From contig JAUSOJ010000083.1 in NCBI GenBank assembly GCA_030656195.1, positions 1 to 44,629 on the forward strand: DNA of 44,629 nucleotides, written 5' to 3'. A program made the position numbers and the translations under genes. This DNA is from Lutibacter sp. GTDB taxonomy: Bacteria > Bacteroidota > Bacteroidia > Flavobacteriales > Flavobacteriaceae. Every line of letters starts with the position of its first letter. The first letter of the stretch is position 1. Under the pieces are notes generated by a model that worked only from the letters and a program-made list of their open reading frames with translations, had not been told where the DNA came from and did not search any database. This document shows positions 9,789 through 18,651 of the stretch, piece after piece.

Positions 9789-10532
9789 ATGAACATCAAT
9801 CAATATTTAGACTCAACGTATTTAAAAACAGCAGAGCAAGCCGGTATTTCTGAAACTGAAACCGAAAATAAAGTAAAAGAACTGGTGAATGAGGCCATCG
9901 AAAACAATTTTAAGCTGGCAATGATTCGTCCGGAATTTGTTGCAATGGCACGTAAAATGGTGAAAAATGCAAATTCAGCAACTTTAATAGGAACCGTCAT
10001 CGGATTTCACGAAGGCACTTATGAAACTTCTAAAAAATTAGCCGAAGCCCAAAAAGCAGTAGATGATGGTGCAGATGAACTGGATTATGTGGTAAATTAT
10101 TTGGCATTTAAAGAAGGCAAAATAAATTTGGTGAAGTCTGAGGTTTTTAAAGGAACCAAATTGGGGTTGGACAATAATAAGGTTGTGAAGTGGATTATTG
10201 AAATTGCGGCCTTAACAAACGATGAAATTGTGGGTTTATCACAATTGATTCGTGATGTGGTGCTTGATAATTTTGGCCAAGAAAATGCGCAAAACGTTTT
10301 TGTGAAATCATCAACAGGGTTTTTTAAAACCGAAGAAGGCAAACCAAACGGAGCCACTTTTGAAGCGATGGAATTGATTGTTGAAAATTCAAAACCGTTA
10401 CAGGCAAAAGCTGCCGGAGGCGTCAGAAATTATGATGATGCCGTGAAAATGGTAAAAATGGGCGTAACACGTATTGGAACATCCGCAGCAAAAGTTATTG
10501 CAGATGGCGGAAAAACCAATGAAGGATATTAA
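9789..10532 (+). CDS. deoC: Deoxyribose-phosphate aldolase
   Basis: Splits 2-deoxyribose 5-phosphate into acetaldehyde and glyceraldehyde 3-phosphate in deoxynucleoside breakdown. The 247-residue class I aldolase shows the Schiff-base lysine in VKSSTGF (Lys173), the second conserved lysine in KAAGGV (Lys207), and the phosphate-site end [16 protein letters not shown] near residue 97 carries the conserved acidic residue. It heads an apparent operon: the next gene starts one base after its stop. No other nucleoside-catabolism gene is nearby, which makes the association with a sugar acetyltransferase and a gliding protein unexpected. Confidence 0.95.
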   Translation: MNINQYLDSTYLKTAEQAGISETETENKVKELVNEAIENNFKLAMIRPEFVAMARKMVKNANSATLIGTVIGFHEGTYETSKKLAEAQKAVDDGADELDYVVNYLAFKEGKINLVKSEVFKGTKLGLDNNKVVKWIIEIAALTNDEIVGLSQLIRDVVLDNFGQENAQNVFVKSSTGFFKTEEGKPNGATFEAMELIVENSKPLQAKAAGGVRNYDDAVKMVKMGVTRIGTSAAKVIADGGKTNEGY

Positions 10533-10533
10533 T

Positions 10534-11112
10534 ATGGCAGATTATTCCGCACACGAAACAGCCGTTATAGATGAAGGCTGCGACATTGGAAAAGGAACTA
10601 AAATATGGCATTTTAGCCATATTATGTCCAATTCAAAAATTGGAGAAAACTGCAATATTGGCCAAAATGTGGTGGTTTCACCGCGCGTGGTTTTGGGCAA
10701 AAACGTAAAAGTGCAAAACAATGTTTCCATTTATTCGGGCGTTATTTGTGAAGACGATGTTTTTTTGGGGCCAAGTATGGTGTTTACAAATGTTATAAAT
10801 CCCAGAAGCGCCATCATCAGAAAAGATGAATACCAGGAAACTTTGGTCAAAAAAGGCGCAAGTATTGGCGCAAACGCCACCATTATTTGTGGCAACGAAA
10901 TTGGCGAATATGCGTTAATTGGCGCAGGTGCCGTAGTCACAAAACCTGTGTTGCCGTACGCTTTGGTTGTTGGAAATCCTTCAAAACAAATTGGCTGGAT
11001 CAGTGAATACGGCCATCGTTTAAATTTTGATGAAAAAGGATTTGCATCTTGTGAGGAAAGCGGCGAGAAATACCAATTATTCAACAATAAAGTTCAAAAA
11101 ATCTCGAAATAA
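10534..11112 (+). CDS. Hexapeptide-repeat N-acetyltransferase, WbpD-like
   Basis: A left-handed beta-helix acyltransferase of about 192 residues. Hexapeptide repeats run through [47 protein letters not shown] and [15 protein letters not shown]. The [14 protein letters not shown] segment is typical of WbpD-type enzymes that N-acetylate a 3-amino-UDP-sugar for surface polysaccharide. The start chosen is the ATG at 10534, one base after the deoC stop and about 7 nt after a GAAGGA ribosome-site-like stretch; an earlier in-frame ATG at 10474 lies inside deoC and is not needed. The following remB starts six bases after its stop. Confidence 0.85.
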   Translation: MADYSAHETAVIDEGCDIGKGTKIWHFSHIMSNSKIGENCNIGQNVVVSPRVVLGKNVKVQNNVSIYSGVICEDDVFLGPSMVFTNVINPRSAIIRKDEYQETLVKKGASIGANATIICGNEIGEYALIGAGAVVTKPVLPYALVVGNPSKQIGWISEYGHRLNFDEKGFASCEESGEKYQLFNNKVQKISK

Positions 11113-11118
11113 TTTACA

Positions 11119-13185
11119 ATGAACAAGCTATTTTTAAGTTTTCTGCTTTTGCTGACGTCCATTTCAGTGTTTTCTCAAATGGAAAAATATCCAGTTTTTA
11201 AAAATTGTGATTCCGCTGTTATTTCTGAATTGGAGTTTTGTTTCAGAAATGAGCTTAAAAACGCCGTGACTGCGGAATTTAAAATTCCTGAAAACCTAAA
11301 AAAAGACGATTATAAAGCAACCACCAATATTGTTTTTTTGGTTGATGCTTCAGGAAATTTTAAAATCATTTATGTAAATTCTCCCTACAAAGAATTGAAG
11401 GCCGAAATTGAACGTGTTTTTGCGACATTACCAACAATTACGCCCGCCAAATATAACAACCATTCGATTGAAATGCAGTTTGTGTTTCCTTTAAAAATTC
11501 CTTTGGAAGACAATGCAGAAGAAATTATTGCCCAAAAAGAAGTTGTGGCAGAAGCGTTTCCGAAGAAACAGGAAGAATTAACGTTAACACAACCTAAAAC
11601 TACCTTGTTTCCTGAACACAAAAGTGAGTTGCACATTCCTTTCACGCACGCAACTTACAATGCGTACGATTTGTATTTAAACAATGCATCCAATTCACAC
11701 ACAGCGGTTAAACCTTATTTGTACAATGAAGTGCGAGAATATGTGGATTTAGATGCGTTGAAAAATAAATTAATTACGCCAAAATCGACTTGGTTTTCCA
11801 GGAAGTTGTTCAATGAACATATGGTTTATATTCAGGGAAAAGATTTTTGGTTTACCATAAACCCGATGGTTGATTTACAACTGGGAAAAGACAGCGAAGG
11901 GCTAAAAACATACAACAACACACGCGCTGTTCAGGTAAATGGCGCAATTGGAAAAACATTCAATTTTTCAACCAGTTTTTACGAAAGTCAGGGCCGATTT
12001 GCATCTTACTTTAACGAATATGCCGAATCCATAAAACCTTCAGGCGGAAATCCGGCCATCATTCCCGGACGCGGCATTGCAAAGCCATTTCAGGAAGACG
12101 CTTATGATTATCCGGTGGCTGAAGCTTATATTTCCTATACGCCAAGCAGTCATTTTAATTTTCAGTTTGGCCGCGGAAAAAACTTTATTGGTGATGGTTA
12201 CCGCTCTTTATTTTTGTCGGATGTGGCTTCTCCTTATCCGTATTTTAAAATTTCCACCAATTTCTGGAAAATAAAATACACCAATTTTTTTATGTGGATG
12301 CAAGATGTAAGACCTGAATTGACGGTTGACGGCGCTTACAAGCAAAAATATATGGCGATGCATTATTTGGACTGGAACGTTACAAAAAAATTCAATATCG
12401 GATTGTTTGAAGCAGTTATTTGGGACGATGCAAACAGCAGAGGTTTTGACGTTAATTATGTAAATCCGCTTATTTTTTATACAGCAGTTGAGTTTGCCAC
12501 TGGTTCAAGAGCCGGAAACACAACGCTCGGACTTAGTTTAAAATATAAATTAAAAGCGATTACGCTTTATTCCCAATTGTTGTTAGATGATTTTCGAGTA
12601 GGTGAAATGACCAGCAGCAGCGGTTGGTGGGCTAATAAATTTGGAGTGCAGTTTGGCGCAAAATATTACAACGCTTTTAATGTCGAAAATTTATTTTTAC
12701 AGGCCGAATTTAATGCCGTGCGACCTTACACCTATTCTCATGATGAGTTAAACCTTAATTTTGGACATAACAACCAGCCGCTGGCGCATTTATGGGGCGC
12801 TAATTTTAGGGAAGCCGTTGGGATTATGAATTATACCAAAAACCGCTGGTTTGCAAACGCAAAAGTTGTTGTTGGGAAAAAAGGCTTTGATTATGCCGAC
12901 GGAACAGATACTAAAAGTTATGGCGGCGATGTTTATGCCGATAACGATGACCGAGGTTCAGATTATGGAAATAAAATTGGACAGGGAAATATAGCCAATG
13001 TTTTTATAGGCGATTTGCAAATGGGTTATTTGCTGAATCCAGCCACCAATTTAAAATTATTTGGCGGTGTAACCTACAGAAAATTTGACCCTACAGCTCC
13101 CGCCAAAGGATTTTCAGCATCAAATTCCACTTGGATTTCCTTCGGATTAAAAACCGATGTGTTCAATTGGTATTTCGATTTTTAA
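11119..13185 (+). CDS. remB: RemB-like gliding motility outer-membrane protein
   Basis: A 688-residue exported protein resembling RemB of Flavobacterium, a cell-surface component linked to gliding. A signal peptide ends near SISVFSQ. Residues ~20-130 form a TonB-C-like domain (EKYPVFKNCD, ELEFCFRNELKNAVTAEF) that resembles the C-terminal domain of the TonB protein encoded at 8946-9677. The rest is a large strand-rich region with aromatic, glycine-rich segments (FQFGRGKNFIGDGYRSLFLS, WYFDF at the end), like capsule-assembly/Wzi-type barrels. It is the third gene of the deoC - acetyltransferase - remB cluster. The name is from recalled family features, not a search. Confidence 0.75.
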   Translation: MNKLFLSFLLLLTSISVFSQMEKYPVFKNCDSAVISELEFCFRNELKNAVTAEFKIPENLKKDDYKATTNIVFLVDASGNFKIIYVNSPYKELKAEIERVFATLPTITPAKYNNHSIEMQFVFPLKIPLEDNAEEIIAQKEVVAEAFPKKQEELTLTQPKTTLFPEHKSELHIPFTHATYNAYDLYLNNASNSHTAVKPYLYNEVREYVDLDALKNKLITPKSTWFSRKLFNEHMVYIQGKDFWFTINPMVDLQLGKDSEGLKTYNNTRAVQVNGAIGKTFNFSTSFYESQGRFASYFNEYAESIKPSGGNPAIIPGRGIAKPFQEDAYDYPVAEAYISYTPSSHFNFQFGRGKNFIGDGYRSLFLSDVASPYPYFKISTNFWKIKYTNFFMWMQDVRPELTVDGAYKQKYMAMHYLDWNVTKKFNIGLFEAVIWDDANSRGFDVNYVNPLIFYTAVEFATGSRAGNTTLGLSLKYKLKAITLYSQLLLDDFRVGEMTSSSGWWANKFGVQFGAKYYNAFNVENLFLQAEFNAVRPYTYSHDELNLNFGHNNQPLAHLWGANFREAVGIMNYTKNRWFANAKVVVGKKGFDYADGTDTKSYGGDVYADNDDRGSDYGNKIGQGNIANVFIGDLQMGYLLNPATNLKLFGGVTYRKFDPTAPAKGFSASNSTWISFGLKTDVFNWYFDF

Positions 13186-13211
13186 GATGTACGATGCAAT
13201 AATCAAATCAA

Positions 13212-13252
13212 AAAAAAGCCGAAATTTCAATAATTGAAATCCCGACTTTTTT
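13212..13252. terminator. Bidirectional terminator between remB and the CoA-transferase
   Basis: An imperfect inverted repeat of about 20 bp (A-run, GCCGAAATTTCAAT paired with ATTGAAATCCCGAC, T-run) lies between the convergent genes; roughly 17 of 20 positions pair. Confidence 0.7.
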
Positions 13253-13270
13253 CATCTTTGGGTTGTGTTT

Positions 13271-14542
13271 TTACATACCGGTAACTTCAAAAAATTCTTT
13301 TTCAATGGCTTCCCTATGATCAGGATGTGCTATTTTAACCAACTCTTTTACCCGTTGTTTAATGGTTTTTCCGTATAAATTGGCAACGCCATATTCGGTA
13401 ACAATATATTGAACATGAGCTCGGGTGGTTACCACTCCCGCACCTTTATTCAAAAAAGGAATAATTCTGCTAATGCCATTTTCTGTCATTGACGGTATGG
13501 CAATAATGGCTTTTCCGCCATCGCTTAAACTTGCGCCTCTAATAAAATCCATCTGTCCGCCAACACCTGAATACAGTCTAGTTCCAATAGAATCGGCACA
13601 AACTTGTCCGGTTAAGTCAACCTGAATTGCTGAATTAATGGAAATCATTTTAGGGTTTTGCCTAATCACGGAAACATCATTCACATAATTACAAGACCGC
13701 AATTCAACAAACGGATTGTCATCAACATAATCATACAAACGTTTGGACCCCATTAAAAAAGTAGCCAAAGCTCTTCCTGCATTTACGCCTTTATAATTTC
13801 CGTTAATTACATTTTTTAAAATTAAATCAATAACACCATCAGAAAACATTTCAGTGTGCAAACCTAAATCTTTGTGATTTCCCAATTTGTGCAAAACCGC
13901 ATTTGGAATGCTTCCAATTCCCATTTGCAGTGTGCTTCGGTCTTCAATTAATTCAGCGATATAACCGCCAATTTTATCTTCTATGGGTGTTGGTTCGGCC
14001 AATGAGTGCTCATGAATGGGTAAATTCACTTCAACAAAAGTGTCCAGTTCTGAAATATGGATAATTCCTTCGCCATGAACCCGTGGCATTTGCTCGTTTA
14101 TTTGCGCAATTACGTGCTTTGCATTGTCAATAACCGCCAAAATGGCTTCCAAAGAAACTCCAAGAGAACAATATCCGTGCTTATCTGGCGGAGAAACCTG
14201 AATCAGGGCTACATCAACAGGAAGAATATTTCGTTTGAATAAATTGGGAACCTCGCTTAAAAATACCGGCGTATAAGAACCGTTTCCGGCTTTAAGGGTA
14301 TGACGAACATTTGCACCGATAAAAAGTGAATTAACGTGAAAACTGTCTTTGTATTTTGGATCGGCATAAGGAGCTTCTCCTTCGGTATGTAAGTGACAAA
14401 CTTCTACGCCACGAAGTTCTTCATGACGGGCCGACATGGCGTTTATCAATTCTTGTGGCGCTGCAGCTGCCGCTTGAATATATACACGGTCGTGTGATTT
14501 TATTACTTTTACAGCTTCTGCTGCGCTAACGGCTTTATACAT
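13271..14542 (-). CDS. Acetyl-CoA hydrolase/transferase family protein (4-hydroxybutyrate CoA-transferase-like)
   Basis: Transfers CoA between acetyl-CoA and short organic acids; homologues act on acetate, succinate or 4-hydroxybutyrate, so the substrate is open. The 423-residue protein starts MYKAVSAAEAVKVIKSHDRV and shows VSPPDKHGYCSLGVSLEA, GIGSIPNAVL, LHTEMFSDGVIDL, and YSGVGGQMDFIRGASLS near residue 330, all family signatures. I chose the ATG at 14542: the longer frame to 14578 adds 12 residues that lie across the predicted -7 promoter element (14567-14574). The ATG two codons upstream (14548) is also possible. It diverges from map. Confidence 0.88.
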   Translation of the reverse strand: MYKAVSAAEAVKVIKSHDRVYIQAAAAAPQELINAMSARHEELRGVEVCHLHTEGEAPYADPKYKDSFHVNSLFIGANVRHTLKAGNGSYTPVFLSEVPNLFKRNILPVDVALIQVSPPDKHGYCSLGVSLEAILAVIDNAKHVIAQINEQMPRVHGEGIIHISELDTFVEVNLPIHEHSLAEPTPIEDKIGGYIAELIEDRSTLQMGIGSIPNAVLHKLGNHKDLGLHTEMFSDGVIDLILKNVINGNYKGVNAGRALATFLMGSKRLYDYVDDNPFVELRSCNYVNDVSVIRQNPKMISINSAIQVDLTGQVCADSIGTRLYSGVGGQMDFIRGASLSDGGKAIIAIPSMTENGISRIIPFLNKGAGVVTTRAHVQYIVTEYGVANLYGKTIKQRVKELVKIAHPDHREAIEKEFFEVTGM

Positions 14543-14566
14543 AAACATAAGTCGAATAATTTTCGC

Positions 14567-14574
14567 CAAATGTA
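14567..14574 (-). promoter_or_regulatory. -7 promoter element for the CoA-transferase gene
   Basis: TACATTTG on the minus strand matches TAnnTTTG; a TTG lies 14 nt further upstream (14589-14591), a little closer than usual. It places transcription start near 14562, after the longest possible start codon. Confidence 0.5.
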
Positions 14575-14677
14575 CCATGATTTTTAGGCAAAAAAACTGT
14601 TTTAAATCAGTTTTTGGACTATTTTTTGATGCAGGGTATTTTCAGAAAAACCAAGCCTGAAAATTATTTTTTTGAAG

Positions 14678-14685
14678 TACCTTTG
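14678..14685 (+). promoter_or_regulatory. -7 promoter element for map
   Basis: TACCTTTG followed by CACC matches TAnnTTTG. Start of transcription near 14690 excludes the upstream in-frame ATG at 14614 and supports 14707 as the map start. Confidence 0.6.
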
Positions 14686-14706
14686 CACCATAAATTTTAT
14701 GATAGA

Positions 14707-15510
14707 ATGATAAAAATTAAAACGAGAGCTGAAATTGAACTGATGCGTGAAAGCGCCCTGATAGTCTCAAAAACATTGGGGATTTTAGCGAAGGAAGTTA
14801 AACCAGGCGTTACCACGTTATATTTAGATAAATTGGCTGAAGAGTTTATAAGGGACCAAGGGGCAATTCCGGGTTTTTTGGGAATGTATGGTTTTCCCAA
14901 TACCTTGTGCATGAGCCCGAACGCGCAAATTGTTCACGGCATCCCAAACGATAAACCTTTGCTGGAAGGCGATATTATTTCTATAGATTGCGGTGCCTTA
15001 AAAAACGGTTTTTACGGCGATCACGCCTATACTTTTGAAGTTGGCGAAGTTGCTGAGGAAACAAAAAAGCTGTTGAAAATCACCAAAGAAAGCCTGTATA
15101 TGGGAATTAGGGAGTTTAAAGCTGGCAATAGAGTGGGTGATGTTGGTTATGCAATTCAATCTTATTGCGAAAAACACGGATATGGAATTGTTAGGGAATT
15201 GGTAGGGCATGGTTTGGGAAAAGAAATGCACGAAGATCCTGAAATGCCAAATTATGGTTACAGAGGAAGAGGAAAAAAATTTACGGAAGGAATGGTGGTT
15301 GCCATTGAACCGATGGTGAATTTGGGAACACATCAAATTAATCAATTACAAGATGGTTGGACCATTTTAACAAAAGACGGAAAACCAAGTGCGCATTTTG
15401 AGCATGATGTTGCCATTATAAACGGAAAACCAGAGTTGCTTTCAACATTTAGCTATATTTATGAAGCTTTGGGCATTGAAAGTGATGAAGAAAAAGAGTT
15501 CAGACAATAA
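14707..15510 (+). CDS. map: Type I methionine aminopeptidase
   Basis: Removes the initiator methionine from new proteins. The 267-residue enzyme has the five di-metal ligands Asp94 (SIDCG), Asp105 (GDHAYTF), His168 (VGHGLG), Glu201 (AIEPMV) and Glu232 (HFEHD), plus His77 in VHGIP. The frame extends upstream to 14614, but the extra 31 residues are not part of the family and would precede the promoter, so MIKIKTRAEIELMRES is taken as the N-terminus. It is followed by a cupin gene after 11 nt and by a methyltransferase, likely one operon. Confidence 0.95.
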   Translation: MIKIKTRAEIELMRESALIVSKTLGILAKEVKPGVTTLYLDKLAEEFIRDQGAIPGFLGMYGFPNTLCMSPNAQIVHGIPNDKPLLEGDIISIDCGALKNGFYGDHAYTFEVGEVAEETKKLLKITKESLYMGIREFKAGNRVGDVGYAIQSYCEKHGYGIVRELVGHGLGKEMHEDPEMPNYGYRGRGKKFTEGMVVAIEPMVNLGTHQINQLQDGWTILTKDGKPSAHFEHDVAIINGKPELLSTFSYIYEALGIESDEEKEFRQ

Positions 15511-15521
15511 ACAATAAAAAG

Positions 15522-15839
15522 ATGATTCAGGAAATTTCCAACATTGAACAGAAAGAAATCATAAAAGGCTTTAACGGACGACTTTTTCACACAAATAGTT
15601 TCACCATTGCTTTTTGGGAAATTGAAGAAGGTGCAATTTTACCTGAGCACGCTCATATTCATGAACAATCTACCCAAGTGATTGAAGGGAAATTAGAATT
15701 GGTGATTGACGGTGTTTCTACAGTTTTAGTGCCAGGAATGATAGCCAGTATTCCTTCAAATGTGATTCATAGCGGGAAAGCATTGACAAATTGCAAAGTA
15801 ACAGACGTGTTTTCTCCAACAAGGGAAGACTATAAATAA
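15522..15839 (+). CDS. Small cupin-domain protein
   Basis: A 105-residue single-domain cupin. The first cupin motif reads EEGAILPEHAHIHEQSTQVI, giving candidate metal ligands His43, His45 and Gln49, and the second motif has PSNVIHSG with His83. The C-terminal VFSPTREDYK is common in this family of small cupins. Substrate unknown. It sits between map (11-nt gap) and a methyltransferase whose start abuts its stop codon, so it is co-transcribed; no functional link is evident from sequence. Confidence 0.88.
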   Translation: MIQEISNIEQKEIIKGFNGRLFHTNSFTIAFWEIEEGAILPEHAHIHEQSTQVIEGKLELVIDGVSTVLVPGMIASIPSNVIHSGKALTNCKVTDVFSPTREDYK

Positions 15840-16604
15840 GTGGAAAAATTATTTAAATTCATACTCAATAAAATACCGCGTCCCATACTCATAAAAGCGA
15901 GTTATTGGGTGAGTCCGTTCTTGGCAATCTACTTAAAAGGAACGCGATTTACAGATCCAATCGACCATAAAAGTTTCAGCAAATTTTTGCCTTACGGCTA
16001 CGGAAATCAGCGAAAAAACGCTCTTGCTCCTGGCACGCTTTCTTTGGAACGCCACCGATTGCTTTGGCTGTATTTAAAAAATGAAACCGATTTTTTTACA
16101 GCTCCCAAAAAAGTATTGCACATCGCGCCCGAACAATGCTTTTTAAAAAGGTTTAAAAATCTGAAAAACCTTGATTATTTAACAGCCGATTTATACTCGC
16201 CAATTGCCGACGTAAAAGCGGATATCACAAATTTACCTTTTGAAGAAAACACTTTCGATATTGTTTTTTGCAATCACGTACTGGAACATATTGAAGATGA
16301 CAAAAAAGCAATGAGTGAATTATACAGGGTATTAAAACCTGGCGGAATGGGTATCTTTCAAATTCCACAGGATTTAAGCAGGGAAAAAACCTATGAAGAC
16401 TTTTCAATAACCAATCCTGAAGAACGCACCAAACATTTTGGGCAATACGACCATGTTCGTGTATACGGGAAAGATTATTTCGACCGTTTAAGGGCAGTTG
16501 GTTTTATAGTTGAAGAAGTTGATTATTCCAAAAAAATCTCTTCAGAACTGATTGAAAAATACTGTTTAACGAAAGGTGAAATTTTGCCTGTTTGCTTTAA
16601 ATAA
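15840..16604 (+). CDS. Class I SAM-dependent methyltransferase
   Basis: A 254-residue protein with a methyltransferase-11 fold. The SAM-binding region appears as VLHIAPEQCFLKRFKNL, then the acidic DYLTADLYSP, DITNLPFEENTFDIVFCNHV, LEHIEDDKKAMSELYRVLKP and GGMGIFQIP. The glycine-rich motif I is atypical (HIAPEQC rather than ExGxGxG). The start codon is GTG and lies directly after the cupin stop, so translation is probably coupled. The substrate cannot be told. Its stop is one base from the stop of the convergent apbE. Confidence 0.85.
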   Translation: MEKLFKFILNKIPRPILIKASYWVSPFLAIYLKGTRFTDPIDHKSFSKFLPYGYGNQRKNALAPGTLSLERHRLLWLYLKNETDFFTAPKKVLHIAPEQCFLKRFKNLKNLDYLTADLYSPIADVKADITNLPFEENTFDIVFCNHVLEHIEDDKKAMSELYRVLKPGGMGIFQIPQDLSREKTYEDFSITNPEERTKHFGQYDHVRVYGKDYFDRLRAVGFIVEEVDYSKKISSELIEKYCLTKGEILPVCFK

Positions 16605-16605
16605 A

Positions 16606-17592
16606 TTACTTATCGAAATTGTCTGACGTATAAGTTTGCATTTCTCCTTTTTCATCAATATAAATAAGAAACGCTTTTAATTCGGGATGGTTTTTTAAAA
16701 AGACTTTAGATTTCTCAAATCCCATTTCCATAAAAGCTGTTGCGTAAGCATCAACATCTGCACAATCAGATTTTGAAATCACTGAGGCGCTCAATAAATT
16801 GCTTTCTTTGGCAAAACCAGTTTTCGGATTTATGGTGTGCACATATTTTGTGCCGTCTTCCTTCACCTTGAATTTGCGGTAATTCCCGGACGTAGCCATG
16901 GATTCATCTTTAAGTTCAATTACCGTTGCAAAAGAACGGGTTCCATCTGTATTCGGATTTTCAATGGCGATTTTCCATGGCAGTCCTTTTTCATTTTGGC
17001 CTCGTGCCCTAATTTCGCCGCCAATTTCTACCATATAATTTGCAATCCCATTTTTTTCGAACATGCGGCTAAGCATATCAACCAAATAACCTTTGGCGAT
17101 GGCATTAAAATCCAAGTAAATTTCAGGATATAATTTTTTTATTTTTCCGTTTACGAGTTTAACTTTATCAAAACCCACAAATTTTAAAAGTTCCTGAATT
17201 TTTAAGGAATCCAAATTTTCAATAGGTTTTTCAGGTCCAAATCCCCAGGCATTCACCAAAATACCAACAGTTGGGTCGAAAGCCCCATCGGTTTCTCTGT
17301 AAATTCTTTCTGATTTTATAAAAACCTCCTGTAAATTGGCATCAGCGAAAACAGAAGTGTCTCCTTTATTTATTTTTGAAAGATCTGAAGTTGGAATATA
17401 GGTGGAAGCCGATTTATTAATTGCCGCGATTAAGCTGTCAATTTTAAATTCATAATTGTTGCTGCCAGCAGCTAAATAACGGACTGTAAATGTGGTACCT
17501 ATAGCGTTTCCTTCTATGATGTTTAAATCGGTTTTAGGGCTTTCGCAAGACAAAAACAACAATAAAAGTGCCGCAAACAGACAATTTTTCAT
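16606..17592 (-). CDS. apbE: FAD:protein FMN transferase (flavinyltransferase), lipoprotein
   Basis: Covalently attaches FMN from FAD to threonine residues in exported or membrane proteins, including NqrB and NqrC of the Na+-pumping NADH dehydrogenase. The 328-residue protein has a lipoprotein signal ending FLSC (Cys16), then GNAIGTTFTVRYLA, STYIPTSDLSKINKG, FDPTVGILVNAWGFGP, DFNAIAKGYLVDML, NYMVEIGGEIRARG and the C-terminal DVDAYATAFMEMG, all ApbE landmarks. It lies about 1.5 kb from the nqr operon on the same strand, and very likely serves it. Confidence 0.93.
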   Translation of the reverse strand: MKNCLFAALLLLFLSCESPKTDLNIIEGNAIGTTFTVRYLAAGSNNYEFKIDSLIAAINKSASTYIPTSDLSKINKGDTSVFADANLQEVFIKSERIYRETDGAFDPTVGILVNAWGFGPEKPIENLDSLKIQELLKFVGFDKVKLVNGKIKKLYPEIYLDFNAIAKGYLVDMLSRMFEKNGIANYMVEIGGEIRARGQNEKGLPWKIAIENPNTDGTRSFATVIELKDESMATSGNYRKFKVKEDGTKYVHTINPKTGFAKESNLLSASVISKSDCADVDAYATAFMEMGFEKSKVFLKNHPELKAFLIYIDEKGEMQTYTSDNFDK

Positions 17593-17630
17593 GATTTTAG
17601 CTGTTATTAAATTAGTAATAGAATCAGAAG

Positions 17631-17638
17631 CAAATATA
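17631..17638 (-). promoter_or_regulatory. -7 promoter element for apbE
   Basis: TATATTTG on the minus strand matches TAnnTTTG, with a leader of about 35-40 nt to the ATG. No convincing -33 element seen. Confidence 0.4.
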
Positions 17639-17706
17639 AAGGTTTATTTTTTCTTAAAAATATCATAAAATTGAATAAAATTAAAGAAATTAAACGTTGT
17701 TTTAGC

Positions 17707-17714
17707 TATTTTTG
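17707..17714 (+). promoter_or_regulatory. -7 promoter element for the OmpA gene
   Basis: TATTTTTG matches TAnnTTTG, 25 nt before the ATG at 17740. Confidence 0.45.
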
Positions 17715-17739
17715 TTACTCACTAAAAACAGGATAAATT

Positions 17740-18579
17740 ATGAAGAAAATTGGAATTTTGATGCTTATGGCATCTCTTTTTTTAAGCTCTTGTGTTTCGC
17801 AAAAGAAATACACTGAATTAGAAAAGAATTATAACAAAACAAGTTCAGAATTGGTTGACACAAAAGCCGATTTAATGAAATGCAGGATTGAAAGCGAAAG
17901 CAGATTGAATGCTTTAAATCAACAAGTTGCTGATTTGAGAAAAGACAAAGAAAAAACATTGGAATATGTTGAAAATTTAACAGTATTGTCTAAGTCAGCT
18001 TCTGATAATATAAAGGAAACTTTAACCCAAATGGGTAAAAAAGACCAATATATTCAATATATCCAAAAAGCGATTACCCAGAGAGACTCTATGAATCTGG
18101 CTTTAGGATTCAAATTGAAAAGTGTGTTGAAAGATGGATTCACCGATGAAGACATTCAAGTGAATGTAGAAAAAACAGTAGTTTACATTTCAATTGCCGA
18201 CAGATTATTATTTAGAAGCGGTAGCCACGTGATTTCAAACGATGCAAAACGCGTATTGAAAAAAGTTGCTGATGTAATTGCTGCACAACCTGAATTGGAA
18301 GTGATGGTTGAAGGTTATACTGACAATATGCCTATCAGTACTTCAGATATGAAAGACAACTGGGATTTAAGTGTTAAACGTTCCACTTCTGTAATCAGAG
18401 TTTTACAAAACGACTTTAATATTGAACCAAGTCGTTTGGTTGCTGCAGGAAGAAGTGAATATATGCCTTTAGCTACCAATTCAACGGTTGAAGGAAGATC
18501 TAAAAACAGAAGAACACGTATTGTGTTAATGCCTAAATTAGATCAGTTTTTCAAATTACTGGAAAGTAAAGTTGATTAA
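17740..18579 (+). CDS. OmpA-family lipoprotein with coiled-coil stalk
   Basis: Anchors the outer membrane to peptidoglycan. The 279-residue protein has a lipoprotein signal (LFLSSC, Cys18), a coiled-coil region about 20-120, and a C-terminal OmpA domain from about 150 with VEGYTDNMPIS, NWDLSVKRSTSVIRVL and GRSKNRRTRIVL. The Asp of GYTDN and the Arg of NRRTRI are the residues that bind diaminopimelate in OmpA domains. It stands alone on the plus strand between two minus-strand gene groups and ends at a strong terminator. Confidence 0.92.
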   Translation: MKKIGILMLMASLFLSSCVSQKKYTELEKNYNKTSSELVDTKADLMKCRIESESRLNALNQQVADLRKDKEKTLEYVENLTVLSKSASDNIKETLTQMGKKDQYIQYIQKAITQRDSMNLALGFKLKSVLKDGFTDEDIQVNVEKTVVYISIADRLLFRSGSHVISNDAKRVLKKVADVIAAQPELEVMVEGYTDNMPISTSDMKDNWDLSVKRSTSVIRVLQNDFNIEPSRLVAAGRSEYMPLATNSTVEGRSKNRRTRIVLMPKLDQFFKLLESKVD

Positions 18580-18599
18580 ATAATATGATTTTTTATTGT

Positions 18600-18628
18600 A
18601 AAAAGCACGCCATTGGCGTGCTTTTTTT
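18600..18628. terminator. Bidirectional terminator after the OmpA gene
   Basis: AAAGCACGCC / GGCGTGCTTT (18602-18611 with 18615-18624) with a 3-nt loop, A-run on the left and T-run on the right. It can also end the nqr-side minus-strand transcript. Confidence 0.88.
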
Positions 18629-18651
18629 ATTAGGAAATGATAAATTGTGAT

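Noticed and set aside
10474-10533. Extension of the acetyltransferase into deoC
   Set aside because: Would overlap the deoC end; a start at 10534 has a ribosome-site-like sequence.
14543-14578. Extended N-terminus of the CoA-transferase
   Set aside because: The first codons overlap the TACATTTG element; family starts at MYKAVSAAEA.
14614-14706. N-terminal extension of map by 31 residues
   Set aside because: It precedes a strong -7 element at 14678-14685 and is not part of the methionine aminopeptidase family; start set to 14707.
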